Part shown: positions 10,648 to 20,628 of the stretch, in pieces
Position numbering within the stretch: the first letter of the stretch is position 1
How the letters are laid out: each line of letters begins with the position of its first letter
Source: Hevea brasiliensis
Taxonomy: Eukaryota > Streptophyta > Magnoliopsida > Malpighiales > Euphorbiaceae
Assembly: GCF_030052815.1 (NCBI RefSeq)
Contig: NC_079504.1
Coordinates: 56,981,502-57,045,501 of the forward strand
Reading direction: 5' to 3'
Length of the DNA: 64,000 nucleotides
Position numbers and translations under genes: made by a program
The notes under the pieces: model-generated
Database searches by the model: none
Told to the model about the DNA's origin: nothing
The model's input: only the letters and a program-made list of their open reading frames with translations

Positions 10648-12096
10648 GAAGGAATAGACTTAAGAATAAAATCTAAGAGATCAAAATGGTCAGCAGTGTT
10701 GGAGAAAGGAACATTGGATGAGTCCAAGAACTAGAAATACTAAATTCAGGTTAAGTGAAGTTTGTTTCCTATCCCTAAGATGGAAATGAGGCAAAATTCT
10801 TATTAGCCTGTTGGCAGAGCCAGTCCAATGACTTCAATAAGTTTGAGGAGAGAGAAGAAGAATGGACAAAGACACAAGGGCTTTAGCTTGGATTATAGAA
10901 GTGTTAGACAAACGTTATTAGTTTGGCCAATAGTGTCACATTGTAAGGAAGCATTAGGTGATAAAACAATAGAAAGGCATAAAACAAGTAGGAGATCAAT
11001 AGAAATGGTAGTCCTAAACCATGGAGATAAGAAAGATTTTAGTAGTGACATTAGGGAGAGATAGGGAGAGAAATGACTATTTAATTATATTTATTTTTTA
11101 GGAATATTTAAGTAATGTTATTATATTATCATTGAGAAACCTTTTATCATAAATCAGAAGTACTTTTAGCTATTGAATTGTTACAATGCCTTGCATTCAA
11201 GTACCATCCATAAACTTTATCCATTATTCTTGTACTTCATTAAGAAAAAAATTAGTTGAGAGTTAACGTAATCTGAAGAGTTAAATTTGAATATATAAAT
11301 TATAATAGCGTTATTATTCTTAATTAATTTTTTTAGTTATTAAATATATATTTTTAAAATCAATTTCATGAAGAATATAAAAATAATAAAATATATTTGC
11401 AAAGATAAAAATAATTAGTTATTTTAAAATATTTAATATAACAATTAAATAAATAATTCCATTACAAATGATTGAAATTTTTAAATTGGACTCGTTTCCA
11501 ATTGAAGTAGAAAACAAATGCAGTCATGCGAGTTAGCGTAAATAAATGGTGCAAAATGGGTTTGCATTGCATTGCATTGCAACGTATCAGAATTGCCCCC
11601 ATTTTTGTGGCCATAGAGACTAGAGAGAGCTACAAGCAATAAGCAGGGCATGTGGGTGGGTGGGGTGGCTTCATTGGTTGCAATATTAGGGCCCAAATAA
11701 ACAAGCAATATATTCTTCTCAATCCCACACGCCAATAACAATACCTGCCACCCCTCTCTAGTAGTGGTCCTAGACTATCGACTAGACTACTGCATACTTT
11801 ACAAAAGAACACCCTGTACCCTCCCACTTGTCTCACTCTCTCATGCTACAATAAAATAAGTGCAATTCCTCCGTGCCAAAATTCTACGAATGCTTAAATA
11901 TAGACTAATTTATCAAAATTAATAATTTAATTTTTAAATTTGTATGAATCACTCTTTCTTTATTTTTAAAAGGTGTGAATCACTCTTTCTTTTCTTTATT
12001 TTTATTAATTTTATTATTAATTAAAAAATTTTTAAAAATTAAAAAAATAAAAAGTATTAATAATAATACAAATTTAGTAATAAAAATATTTATAAT
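10648..12096. other. Intergenic, no supported gene
   Basis: Between A and the LINE there are purine-rich sequence (10648-11070), then AT-rich sequence. The 78-codon open stretch at 10828-11064 has no motif I recognise and no flanking signals. A TGCAT-type pentamer run sits at about 11560-11582. I see no RNA gene. Confidence 0.5.
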
Positions 12097-12108
12097 AGTA
12101 AAAATTTA
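12097..12108. repeat. Left target-site duplication of the LINE
   Basis: AGTAAAAATTTA here is repeated exactly at 15375-15386, directly after the LINE tail. Confidence 0.85.
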
Positions 12109-12382
12109 ACTTCGTCTAAGTAGTTTGCGCTTAGCCGATCCTAAGCCTGGATAAAAGAAGATAGTTGCGGTAGGTGACAATCAGCATAAAAATTTCATCA
12201 CATCTTATGATATGGATTCAAATGATATAAACGTTAAAGCGTCCTCTACTTATGACGCGCTACATCGGAGCCCGAGTGTAGTGAGAAATATGTAAGGGTA
12301 TAGGGCGTTCACCGAAAGAGACACGCCATGCCGGCACCCGAGTGTGGTGTTAAATGAGTAAGGGTTCCCACATCATAGACAG

Positions 12383-13280
12383 GTGTGTGTAAAGAAGTTA
12401 GTCCATAGAACAGAAAGTAGAATAGATAGTGGAATAGAATACAAGATAGGCATAGAGAACAATAAAAGATATTATAGAAGGAGATCAATTAAGAAGGAAC
12501 AGGATAGGAGAAGAACCAGGGCTGGTACTTGGAATATTAGATCACTTACAGAAAAATTAATAGAGCTTGTGGATACCTTGTAAAGGAGAAGGGTGAATAT
12601 TGCTTGCATTCAGGAGACTAAATGGGTAGGAGAGAAAAGCAATGAAGTAAATAATTCAATGTACAAACTGTGATTTACCAGAAAGGAGAGAACTAAGAAT
12701 GGAGAGGGCATAATCATAGACAGGACATTGAAAGATGCTGTAATAGTAGTGAAAAAAGTAGGAGATAGAATTATACTAGTAAAGTTAATACTAGAAGGAG
12801 AAACAATAAATGTAGTTAGTGCTTATGCCCCACAAATAGGACTAGATAGTGAGAGTAAACAAAGATTTTGAAAAGATATGGATGATCTAATGCAAAGCAT
12901 ACTGAATAAAGAGAATGTTTTCATCGATAGAGATTTGAATGGACATGTAGGAAGTGATAGGCAAGGTTATGAGATTATTCATGGAGGTTTTGGATTTAGC
13001 AACTGAAATGAGGAGGGAAAAAGCATTCTAGATTTTGCTATGGCATACGACCTAATACTAGCAAATACCTACTTTAGAAAAAGAGAGTCACATTTAGTGA
13101 CATTCAAAAGTGGGCAACATAGAAGGCAAATTGACTTCCTCTTAACCATGAAGACAAACAGAGCTTTGTGCAAGGATTGTAAGGTCATTCCGAGAGAGGC
13201 TTTAATAAGTCAACATCGGTTAGTGGTCTTGAGTGTCAAGTTTAGGAACAATTCAAATAAGGTTAAAAGAAATAGTGTAG
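12383..13280 (+). pseudogene. LINE endonuclease domain (APE type), broken
   Basis: Apurinic-like endonuclease that nicks the target to prime reverse transcription. Visible motifs in order are AGTWNIRSL, ACIQETKW (metal-binding Glu), VSAYAPQ, DLNGHVG and RRQIDFLL. The frame is cut by a TAA after LVDTL (12581-12583) and by TGA codons at about 12671, 12869 and 13007. The first two of those TGAs stand where related elements have Trp, the third where they have Arg. No start codon could be assigned with confidence; translation may begin near 12383. Confidence 0.75.
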
Positions 13281-13299
13281 CTTGAACAAAGTGGTGGGA

Positions 13300-15300
13300 G
13301 TTCAAAGGAGTAAAGCAAGTGAAGTTCAAAAATGAGCTTCTCGAGTCCGAAGCATGAAAGCTGGATATGGAGGCCAATGGTATATGGATATAGATGGCAT
13401 CAAAGATTAGAGAAATAGCTAGAAAAGTACTTAGGAAGTCTAGAGGACATGGACCACTCTTAAAAGAGAAATGGTGGTAGAATGAGGAAGTACAAAAGGC
13501 AGTTAAGAGAAAGAGATAATGGTAGAAGAAATTACCTAAGTGTGATAATAAAGAGACATATGAATAGTACATAAGAGCAAAGAAAGAAGCAAAAAAGTCA
13601 GTTAGTCAAGCAAGAGCACAGACCTTTGAAAAGTTATATGAGAAACTTGAAACTAAAAAAAGGGAGAAAGATATTTATAGATTAGCAAGGAGGAGAGAAA
13701 AGAAATACCAATATCTCAATCAAGTTAGGTGCATTAAGGATAAAGAAGGAAAAGTGTTAGTGAAAGATGAGGACATTAAAGAAAGATGGAGAGATTATTT
13801 TGATGATCTCTTTAATAATAGCTAAAATGGTAATAGCGTGAATATAGACTACAGAGCAATAGAAAATAATGTGAATTATACTAGAAGGATTATATCTTTA
13901 GAAGTAAATGAAGCACTTAAGAGAATGAAAGTGGATAAAGCCTGTGGATCCAATAGAATACCAATTGAAGTGTGGAAGCGTTTGGGAGATATGAGAGTGG
14001 CATGGTTAACTAAATTATTTAATAAGATTCTAAATTCAAAGAAAATACCTGATAAATGAAGGAAGAGTATTTTAGTACCTATTTTTAAAAATAAGGGAGA
14101 CATAACAGAGTTTCTCAAACTATAGGAGAATTAAACTCATGAGCCATACTATGAAGTTGTGGGAGAGAGTTGTGGAACATCAACTACATCATGATACTTC
14201 TATCTCTCTCGATCAATTTGGCTTCATGCATGGTCGTTCAACTATGGAAGCGATCTTTCTCATTAGAAGCTTGATGGAGAAATATAGAGATGTGAGGAAA
14301 GATTTATACATAGTTTTTATCGATTTGGAGAAGGCTTATGATATAGTTTCAAGAGATGTCTTATGGAGAGTGTTAGAACAAAAGAGGGTATCTATTAGGT
14401 ACATATAAGTATTGAAAGACATGTATGAAGGAGCAACTATTATTGTGCGCACAGTAGGAGGATACACAAGAGATTTTCCTATCTCAGTTGAATTACACCA
14501 AAGTTCAGCTGTAAGCCCTTACATTTTTACATTAGTTTTAGATGAATTAACGAAACATATACAAGAGAGTATCCCTTGGTGCATGATATTTGTGGATGAT
14601 ATAGTTATGATAGATGAAACGCAAGAAGGAGTCAATAGAAAGCTAAAACTTTGAAGAAATACTCTAGAGTCAAAGGGTTTTAAGTTAAGTAGAACAAAAA
14701 CAGAATACATGCATTGCAAGTTCAGTGAAGGCCGAACTAGTGATAGGGAAGGAGTCAGTTTGGATGGAGTGGTACTGTCCCAAAGTAATCACTTTAAATA
14801 TCTCGGCTCAGTACTTCAAGTAGATGGCGGATGTGAGGAGGATGTTAGTCATAGGATTAAAGTCGGATGGTTGAAGTGGAGATGTGTCACGAGAGTTTTA
14901 TGTGATCGCAAGATTCCCAATAAGTTAAAAGAAAAATTCTACCGTACAGCCATACGACCGACCATGCTATATGGTAGTGAGTGTTGGGCACTGAAGGAGT
15001 CGTATGTGCCTAAGATAAGAGTTATAGAGATGAGAATGTTAAGGTGGATGAGTAGTCATACTAGACTAGATAAAGTCCGTAATGAGAGTATTAGAGAAAA
15101 AGGTAGGAGTAGTGCCAATTGAGGATAAGTTGAGAGAAAGGAGATTGATGTGATTTGGTCATGTGAAGCGTAGTCATATAGAGGCTCCAGTTAGACAAGT
15201 AGAGCACATTAGGGTAGGAGTTGTACTAAACTAACTTGGAGGAGAGTAGTACAACATGACCTAGAAATATTACACATCTCCGAGGATTTAACCTAAAATC
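13300..15300 (+). pseudogene. LINE reverse transcriptase and C-terminal domain, broken
   Basis: Non-LTR reverse transcriptase. Visible parts are RWRDYFDDLFNNS-like sequence near 13790, MKVDKACGSNRIPIEVW at about 13930, DQFGFMHGRSTMEAIF at about 14210, VFIDLEKAYD at about 14320 and the catalytic FVDD at 14589-14600 (usually FADD). The C-terminal part includes YLGSVLQVDGG and LYGSECWAL. A frameshift near 14105-14120 moves the frame, and another falls near 15100. TGA codons at about 14056 and 14653 lie at expected Trp positions. Confidence 0.8.
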
Positions 15301-15374
15301 GTTTAGAGTGGAAAAAGAGAATCCATATAGCCGACCCCAAATTTTTGGGATAAAAGCTTAGTTGAGTTGAGTTA

Positions 15375-15386
15375 AGTAAAAATTTA
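15375..15386. repeat. Right target-site duplication of the LINE
   Basis: AGTAAAAATTTA is identical to 12097-12108. Confidence 0.85.
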
Positions 15387-18017
15387 TAAATAAAAAGTAC
15401 TTATAAAATCATAAAAAGATGAAAGTATACGGTTAAATTAAAATTTAAATATTAATTAATATATTTTTAAAAATATAAAAATTAAATTATTAATTTCATT
15501 ATAAAAAACTAAAAAATAAATTTTCTTTAACTATTTAAAAGATTGGAAAAGAAATTACAGTATATCAATGGGATCACGAAATAAAATATTTCATTAATGA
15601 TTAAGGCTAGCTAGTGATTTTTGGACTTACAATTTTAATCATTAATTAAATTACTGATTTTTAAAATGTTTAACTACTTAACAGACATCTTATGTTGTTT
15701 ATTCTAAACAACAAAATCTGTTTTCCAAATGCTTAACCCAATTACTTGATCAATCCAATACTTTTACTTATAAACTTGCTAGATAAAATAATACTAATAA
15801 TAACTCGTTGAATATGCTTAGGTAAGTTTTTATTGATATTTTTTTTTTTAATTAGACTTCCACTAACATTTAAACCAACATATAGCATCAAAATATAAAT
15901 ATTGGATTTAATATCTAAAAATAACACTAAATTTTAAATAATTTCTAAATATTAGAATTAAATATTTAGACATATACTTGTAAAAATTAATTGAATTTTG
16001 CGTTAACCTTCAATCTATCACAACCTTTTTTTTTTTTTCTGTCTTAAATTTGAGACTGATTATACTTTTGTTAAACTCACGTACGATTCAGGCATATAAA
16101 TTGTGAGACTGATAAATAAAATTATATGATAAGAATTCTTATGTAAATTTGATTTATTGTAGATTTGAAATATAATATATATAGTAAAATTTTTATATTA
16201 AATATGTGAAATTCTCATATTTATATCTAATTTTCCTAAAATTATATATATATATATATATCTTCTTGATAGTCCAGACAAAAGAGAATTCTTCAATGTC
16301 GTATCTTTAACAAAACTGGAGCAAAAGGCCCTCCTTACGAAAATTTGTCTCGCCCGGGGGCCTAGCTTCTCACTTTTTTTGCTTGAACATATTTGCGTAT
16401 TGTATTATTTTTCCTTTTGCATTCAACTTATTGCCTTTGATACCCTGACCCACGTACTTGTATTTTTCTCTCAAAAAAAGCATCAAAATGAGCCTTTCTT
16501 TTACCACCATTCTCAAGAATATATCCACAGTAAATAATATAAAGGAGAAGAAGAAAGGCTCTCAACACAGAGAACATATCCATACCATATTTCTTTCTTC
16601 ATTGACTTTTATGGATCAGATATGGCTCTAGTTACAGACACACACACAAAAAGAAAAGATAAATAAAGTGAAAATTAATAAAATATTATAATTAATAACA
16701 TTCTAGAAAAAGCCACAAAGTTGCTGCAATAGGCTGATATGCAAAACAATTAATTTCTTTTAAAATGAAAAGAAAGAAAATAATATAAAAAAGAAAAGAA
16801 GCCAGGAACGGAAGAACCACAGAGAAAAAAACAATACTTAAATATAAATAATTTAAGATCATCTGAGTAAGGCAATGAATGTTGCTTAATGTCATTGGGC
16901 AATTGAATATTATGAATCTGGAAATGAAATTAATTTATATTGAAATGGGGTTTTGTTTGGGAGTGAATGGTGGGTCTCTGGGATAATTAACAATACAGAA
17001 TTATGATATCCTAATATATTAATATATACATCAAAATGGAAAATAAGGGTTGGCTACCGGTCCTTTTCATACTGAGGTGGTGATTGCCATAATAAAATAA
17101 GTGTAGCAATCACAAGCATATTTTTTCTTCCCTTCTTCTTGATGCTTTGCAGGTATCCTCTATCCTCTTTTTTCTTTTTTCTTTTAGCTGTTATCATATA
17201 ATTAAAGAGATGTTCTTTTCATTGGGAATAGGAAGACACAGAGAGAGATCCAAGTGATGCCTGATGCATATATCAATAGTGTACAAAGAAAACCCAGAAC
17301 CCAAAATCTAAAAATCTGAAACCAAAATCTAAGATCAAAGTGGATAGCTTAAAGAAGAAAAAGCACCTGAAACTGTTAAGTGCTAAATGCATAATTCAGA
17401 GACGGACGTGTGCATCATAGCAGAAACTAAATTTGGCCATGGTAGGGGGAGTCCAGCAGATCAAGACAGCCAGGACCTGAGAATTAAGGAATATATAGGC
17501 AAGATTTAATGTGGCCCTTCTCGCCAACAAGCCCTGCATCCTCCACTGTATCAAGAATTTTTTATGCTACAAACCAAATCTTTAGCAAACACTAGGGCTA
17601 GTAAACAAAACAAGAAATAGCTAGAGAGGAATCACACAGTAGTCTAAAAATTAACATGATCTTAAAATAATGTACCAATTACATTAATTTAAGAAAATAT
17701 TAGTCAATTCCATCAGCAAGGTGTAGCCATACTCAGTGGAGAGATCACAGGAGAAAAAAAAAAGATAGGTAATAAATTTCACACATATGCATTACTGTTA
17801 CTGGATTTTACCAGGTCAGAAACCAGAAGCAGAAGCAGAAGCTGAAAACTGGAAAATCTTGGCATTTAGGTCAGATTCCTTGGTCGCATGCACATTTATG
17901 TCAGATTTTAGTTTTCTTGCAGCTGAAGAAGAAGAAGAAGAAGGGTTTTGCGTAAACTCAACAAGTTAAAATTAACATGACAGGGAGGGAAATAATAAAC
18001 AATGCATGCATATGCTA
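15387..18017. other. AT-rich intergenic sequence with microsatellites
   Basis: No gene is recognised. There is an AT dinucleotide run at about 16246-16262, a T run near 16027-16039 and a GAA run near 17925-17944. An 8-bp inverted repeat (GTGATTGC/GCAATCAC, 17080-17113) has no supporting context. The part nearest 18385 is downstream of the ALOG gene and may hold its 3' UTR. Confidence 0.5.
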
Positions 18018-18069
18018 AAAATGATTGAAACTTCTCATCTGCTAGAAATGATTGAAACGTCTCATCTTA
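18018..18069. repeat. Tandem duplication of about 30 bp
   Basis: ATGATTGAAAC(T/G)TCTCATC occurs twice in a row, joined by TGCTAGAA. It lies about 320 bp downstream of the ALOG stop codon. Confidence 0.6.
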
Positions 18070-18140
18070 TCCTTCCTTCTACCCTTCTGTTTTCTTTGTA
18101 TTGATATATAGCAAAACTTTCTTATACTCAAAGTGGTTTC

Positions 18141-18243
18141 TGTCACCAGACATGTCCATGGAAGAAGAAGCACTAAGTTCTAAGTTGCTGTCACAAGACA
18201 TGTCCATGGAAGAAGAAGAAGAAGAAGAAGAAGCACTAAGTTC
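18141..18243. repeat. Direct repeat with an expanded GAA run, downstream of ALOG
   Basis: Unit 1 (18141-18180) and unit 2 (18189-18243) share TGTCAC, then AGACATGTCCATG, then a GAA run, then CACTAAGTTC. Unit 2 carries about five more GAA triplets. It lies within 250 bp of the stop codon on the 3' side, so it may be transcribed as CTT repeats in the 3' UTR. Confidence 0.65.
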
Positions 18244-18384
18244 GTTCTAACTAGATTTCTAGCTAAAGTTTGATCAATGGTTTCGATCCCAATTGTAAAG
18301 AGAGTTGGCAGATTAATTATATATATATAACTCATAATCACAATTAAGACAGATATTCAAATGAGAAGATTATAAAGTAAAAAA

Positions 18385-19113
18385 CTATACGGCTGTCGTA
18401 GTAGTAGCAGCAGCGGGGGTAGTACTGGTGGCAGCTACCGTACTAGTTTCACCAGCACCACTACCGGTCCCATCTCCAACACCACCACCACCACTTGAGG
18501 AACCGCCACCGACTTCAACACCTTGGCTTACTGATACCGAAACATTAGCCGGAACAGCTGCCGTAGTAACTGCAGCAGGCCGTTTCCGTTTCTTCTTCTC
18601 GTAGGGTATCCCTCTGGCTTTGGCTTGTCCTTCTCTGACTTCCCTGAGATAAATCCTCACCGCTCTTGCTCCAAAAGGATTAGATTCTGGTCTTCCACCG
18701 TTCTCTTCGTAGGCCGCTCTCAGCCGTCCGATTAGCGCGTCGAGGCTACCCCACGCCTGCTTGAGAGGACAAGCACAGGGTGCGGGTGGATTCGGGTGCC
18801 CAAAATACGGACAACCCGTTATGTGGACCTTGGTCTTGCCAAATTGATCCAAATACTTCAAGAACTCGATCACATGTGCCCCACTGCAGCGAGCCAGAGT
18901 TAATGGTGGCTTGTGATTCTTTAAGTATTGTAAGAACGTGTTCCAGTCTCGTCTCTTCTGTGACTCGTACCTGCTCGGTGGAGCTTGAAATGATCCCTCT
19001 GCTTGTCCTTGCGATGCTGAAGATGCTCCCGTTGGAGCAGCTGCTGCTGTTGATGGAATCGGTTCTCCACTATTCGGGTCGGATGCTCCAGTCCCTCCTG
19101 ATGCTGACTCCAT
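18385..19113 (-). CDS. LSH: ALOG-domain (LSH family) nuclear protein
   Basis: This intact single-exon gene of 242 residues encodes a plant-specific ALOG/LIGHT-DEPENDENT SHORT HYPOCOTYLS protein, a DNA-binding regulator; relatives act in organ boundaries, light response and inflorescence architecture. The start is the ATG at 19113 (MESASGG). The frame runs upstream only as far as a TTG without another ATG. Residues 1-46 are low complexity (Ala, Ser, Gly). The ALOG domain is about 47-174, with [46 protein letters not shown] and [16 protein letters not shown]. Its zinc-ribbon insert has likely ligands His97, Cys101, His106, Cys113 and Cys115. A basic nuclear signal KKKRKR is at 173-178. The C-terminus is Gly/Ser then Thr/Ala rich. 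The length fits the family. The exact subgroup cannot be told by eye. It is the only intact host gene in the window. Confidence 0.95.
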   Translation of the reverse strand: MESASGGTGASDPNSGEPIPSTAAAAPTGASSASQGQAEGSFQAPPSRYESQKRRDWNTFLQYLKNHKPPLTLARCSGAHVIEFLKYLDQFGKTKVHITGCPYFGHPNPPAPCACPLKQAWGSLDALIGRLRAAYEENGGRPESNPFGARAVRIYLREVREGQAKARGIPYEKKKRKRPAAVTTAAVPANVSVSVSQGVEVGGGSSSGGGGVGDGTGSGAGETSTVAATSTTPAAATTTTAV

Positions 19114-19500
19114 GAAAATCAAATATACTAATCTACTATCTTTAAGGTGATAATATGGTGACGAACGATCTGCTTCAATTTTACCTATTTTCTTATCGTC
19201 TTGAGCTCCCTTTTAGACCTATCAGGTGGGGTACTGTGCTTCCTGTTCTTCTTCAAAGTTCACAGTTTGAAGAAGCCAATTGGGTTATTGTTAGCGTGGA
19301 TTGATCTTTTCACGGGCAAGAGATTATGCTTTGGTGTTTTCTTTATTCATGAGACACGGAGGGCTTTCAGGGAGAGAAGACGAAGAAGAAAAGAAGAGAG
19401 AGAAAGAGAAAGAGGAAGATCAGTGATGGGACGTTAAAAGAGATGAGTGAATGAATGCGTGAACTGTGGAGAAAAAATAATAATAATAATAATAATAAAA
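19114..19500 (-). promoter_or_regulatory. Presumed 5' UTR and proximal promoter of the ALOG gene
   Basis: On the minus strand the region upstream of the ATG contains a long CT-rich tract (complement of 19370-19425), a kind of pyrimidine patch common in plant core promoters and leaders. An AAT microsatellite is at about 19477-19500. I could not identify a TATA box or start site with confidence. The plus-strand open stretch 19201-19437 is antisense and its Arg/Glu-rich end is just the purine tract translated. Confidence 0.45.
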
Positions 19501-20623
19501 AGAATTACACCGAGAAAAATAGCGAATATTTATTGCGGAGGTGGTGGCAATGGAGAACCGGTGGTATTTGAAGAATTTTCACGTGGTGGCCCCCTGTAGA
19601 AGAGACATGTTTACTATTCATTCCGGCGGCCTGGCCCCTCGTTCTCACAACAAGTGCCTGTCACCTGCGTGCGGTTACTGTGGCTCCTAAGGAACCCACT
19701 TTTGAATCGACCAATAGGTTTCTATAGTGAAAGGGCATGCGTGGTGGCCACTGCCCCAGCTGGTGCGTTGGCTTACTGGCGGTGGTGGAGGATCGGACGG
19801 GCATTTAATTAGGAGTCCACCTAAGTTCAAACGAGACATTTCCACATCACTTTTATTATAAATAATAGCAATAAAATAATAAATAATATGAGTTAAAATT
19901 TAAAATAGTGTTCTGTGCGGGATCGACTGTTGTCTCTGACTCTGTTTTCACCGTTATGGGCTAATTTCAACAACGTGAATCCTTTTTTTTTTTTTAACTT
20001 TTATTTGCAAAATAATTTTTATTTCTTTATTTCCAAAATAATTTGAGTAATTTAATATTTAAAGGTTAAATTATGATAAGAATTTTTTTTTTTTTTACTT
20101 TTTAAAAAATATATGATCTATTGATAATTGTGAGATTTATTGAGCTATTAGAAGGGTGTCACATGGGCTCAACTATACAGATGGCTAGAAAGACTTCTGA
20201 CGTGTATTTTCTTTATCAAAATTTATTTAATTTTTAAATTTTTATAATTAATTAAAAATTATATTTTTTACAATTATTTATTCTTTTAAAATTTAGTTAA
20301 AATGTAAATTAACCAAATGTTGAAATATTGCTTGCTTTTTTAAAGTCATATTTAATATTTTTATATATTTTAAATTTATAAATAATTAAAATTAAAGTGT
20401 AAATTTTATATAAAACATTATTTTATAAAAATTAAAAGTGTTGAGTTGTGCCAAATGAGTTTTGTTGGTTCATGCCAAACGTGTTAAATCAGTTAAATTG
20501 TGTTAAATTATATTAAATAAATCATATCATGTTGAATTAACTTAATATAATTTAATATTAATTATATTATGCTCTATGACCAGTGTAATAAAAAGGATAA
20601 TATTTATGTTTAAATTTTCAGTA
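19501..20623. other. Intergenic, upstream of ALOG
   Basis: The section 19503-19830 is less AT-rich than its surroundings and may hold distal promoter sequence. From 19850 it is AT-rich with T runs at 19983-19995 and about 20084-20096. No gene is seen. The last 200 bases, rich in GTTAAAT-like words, look like decayed repeat and resume after the solo LTR at 24343-24406. Confidence 0.45.
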
Positions 20624-20628
20624 CGATT
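20624..20628. repeat. Left target duplication of solo LTR C (CGATT)
   Basis: CGATT here pairs with TGATT at 24343-24347. One C/T difference separates them. Confidence 0.6.

Larger units (their letters stand above)
12109..15374 (+). mobile_element. Element B: full-length RTE-type LINE, inactivated
   Basis: This 3266-bp non-LTR retrotransposon is bounded by perfect 12-bp target duplications. The 5' part has the leader AGCCGATCCTAAGCCTGGAT and two related segments near 12268-12300 and 12333-12365 built on CCCGAGTGT...AAGGGT. One frame encodes endonuclease then reverse transcriptase. The 3' end, CCGACCCCAAATTTTTGGGA followed by a short TTGAG repeat instead of poly(A), is typical of plant RTE elements. 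The length matches complete plant RTEs, so it inserted whole and decayed in place. Confidence 0.88.

Noticed and set aside
10828..11064. 78-codon open frame between A and the LINE
   Set aside because: No motif, no start or polyadenylation context, and purine-rich composition alone can keep such a frame open.
17080..17113. 8-bp inverted repeat that could be a small hairpin RNA or terminator
   Set aside because: The stem is too short for a microRNA precursor, and no transcript context or conservation can be seen.
19201..19437. Arg/Glu-rich open frame upstream of ALOG
   Set aside because: It is the antisense of the CT-rich leader of the ALOG gene; the Arg and Glu codons come from the AG-rich tract.
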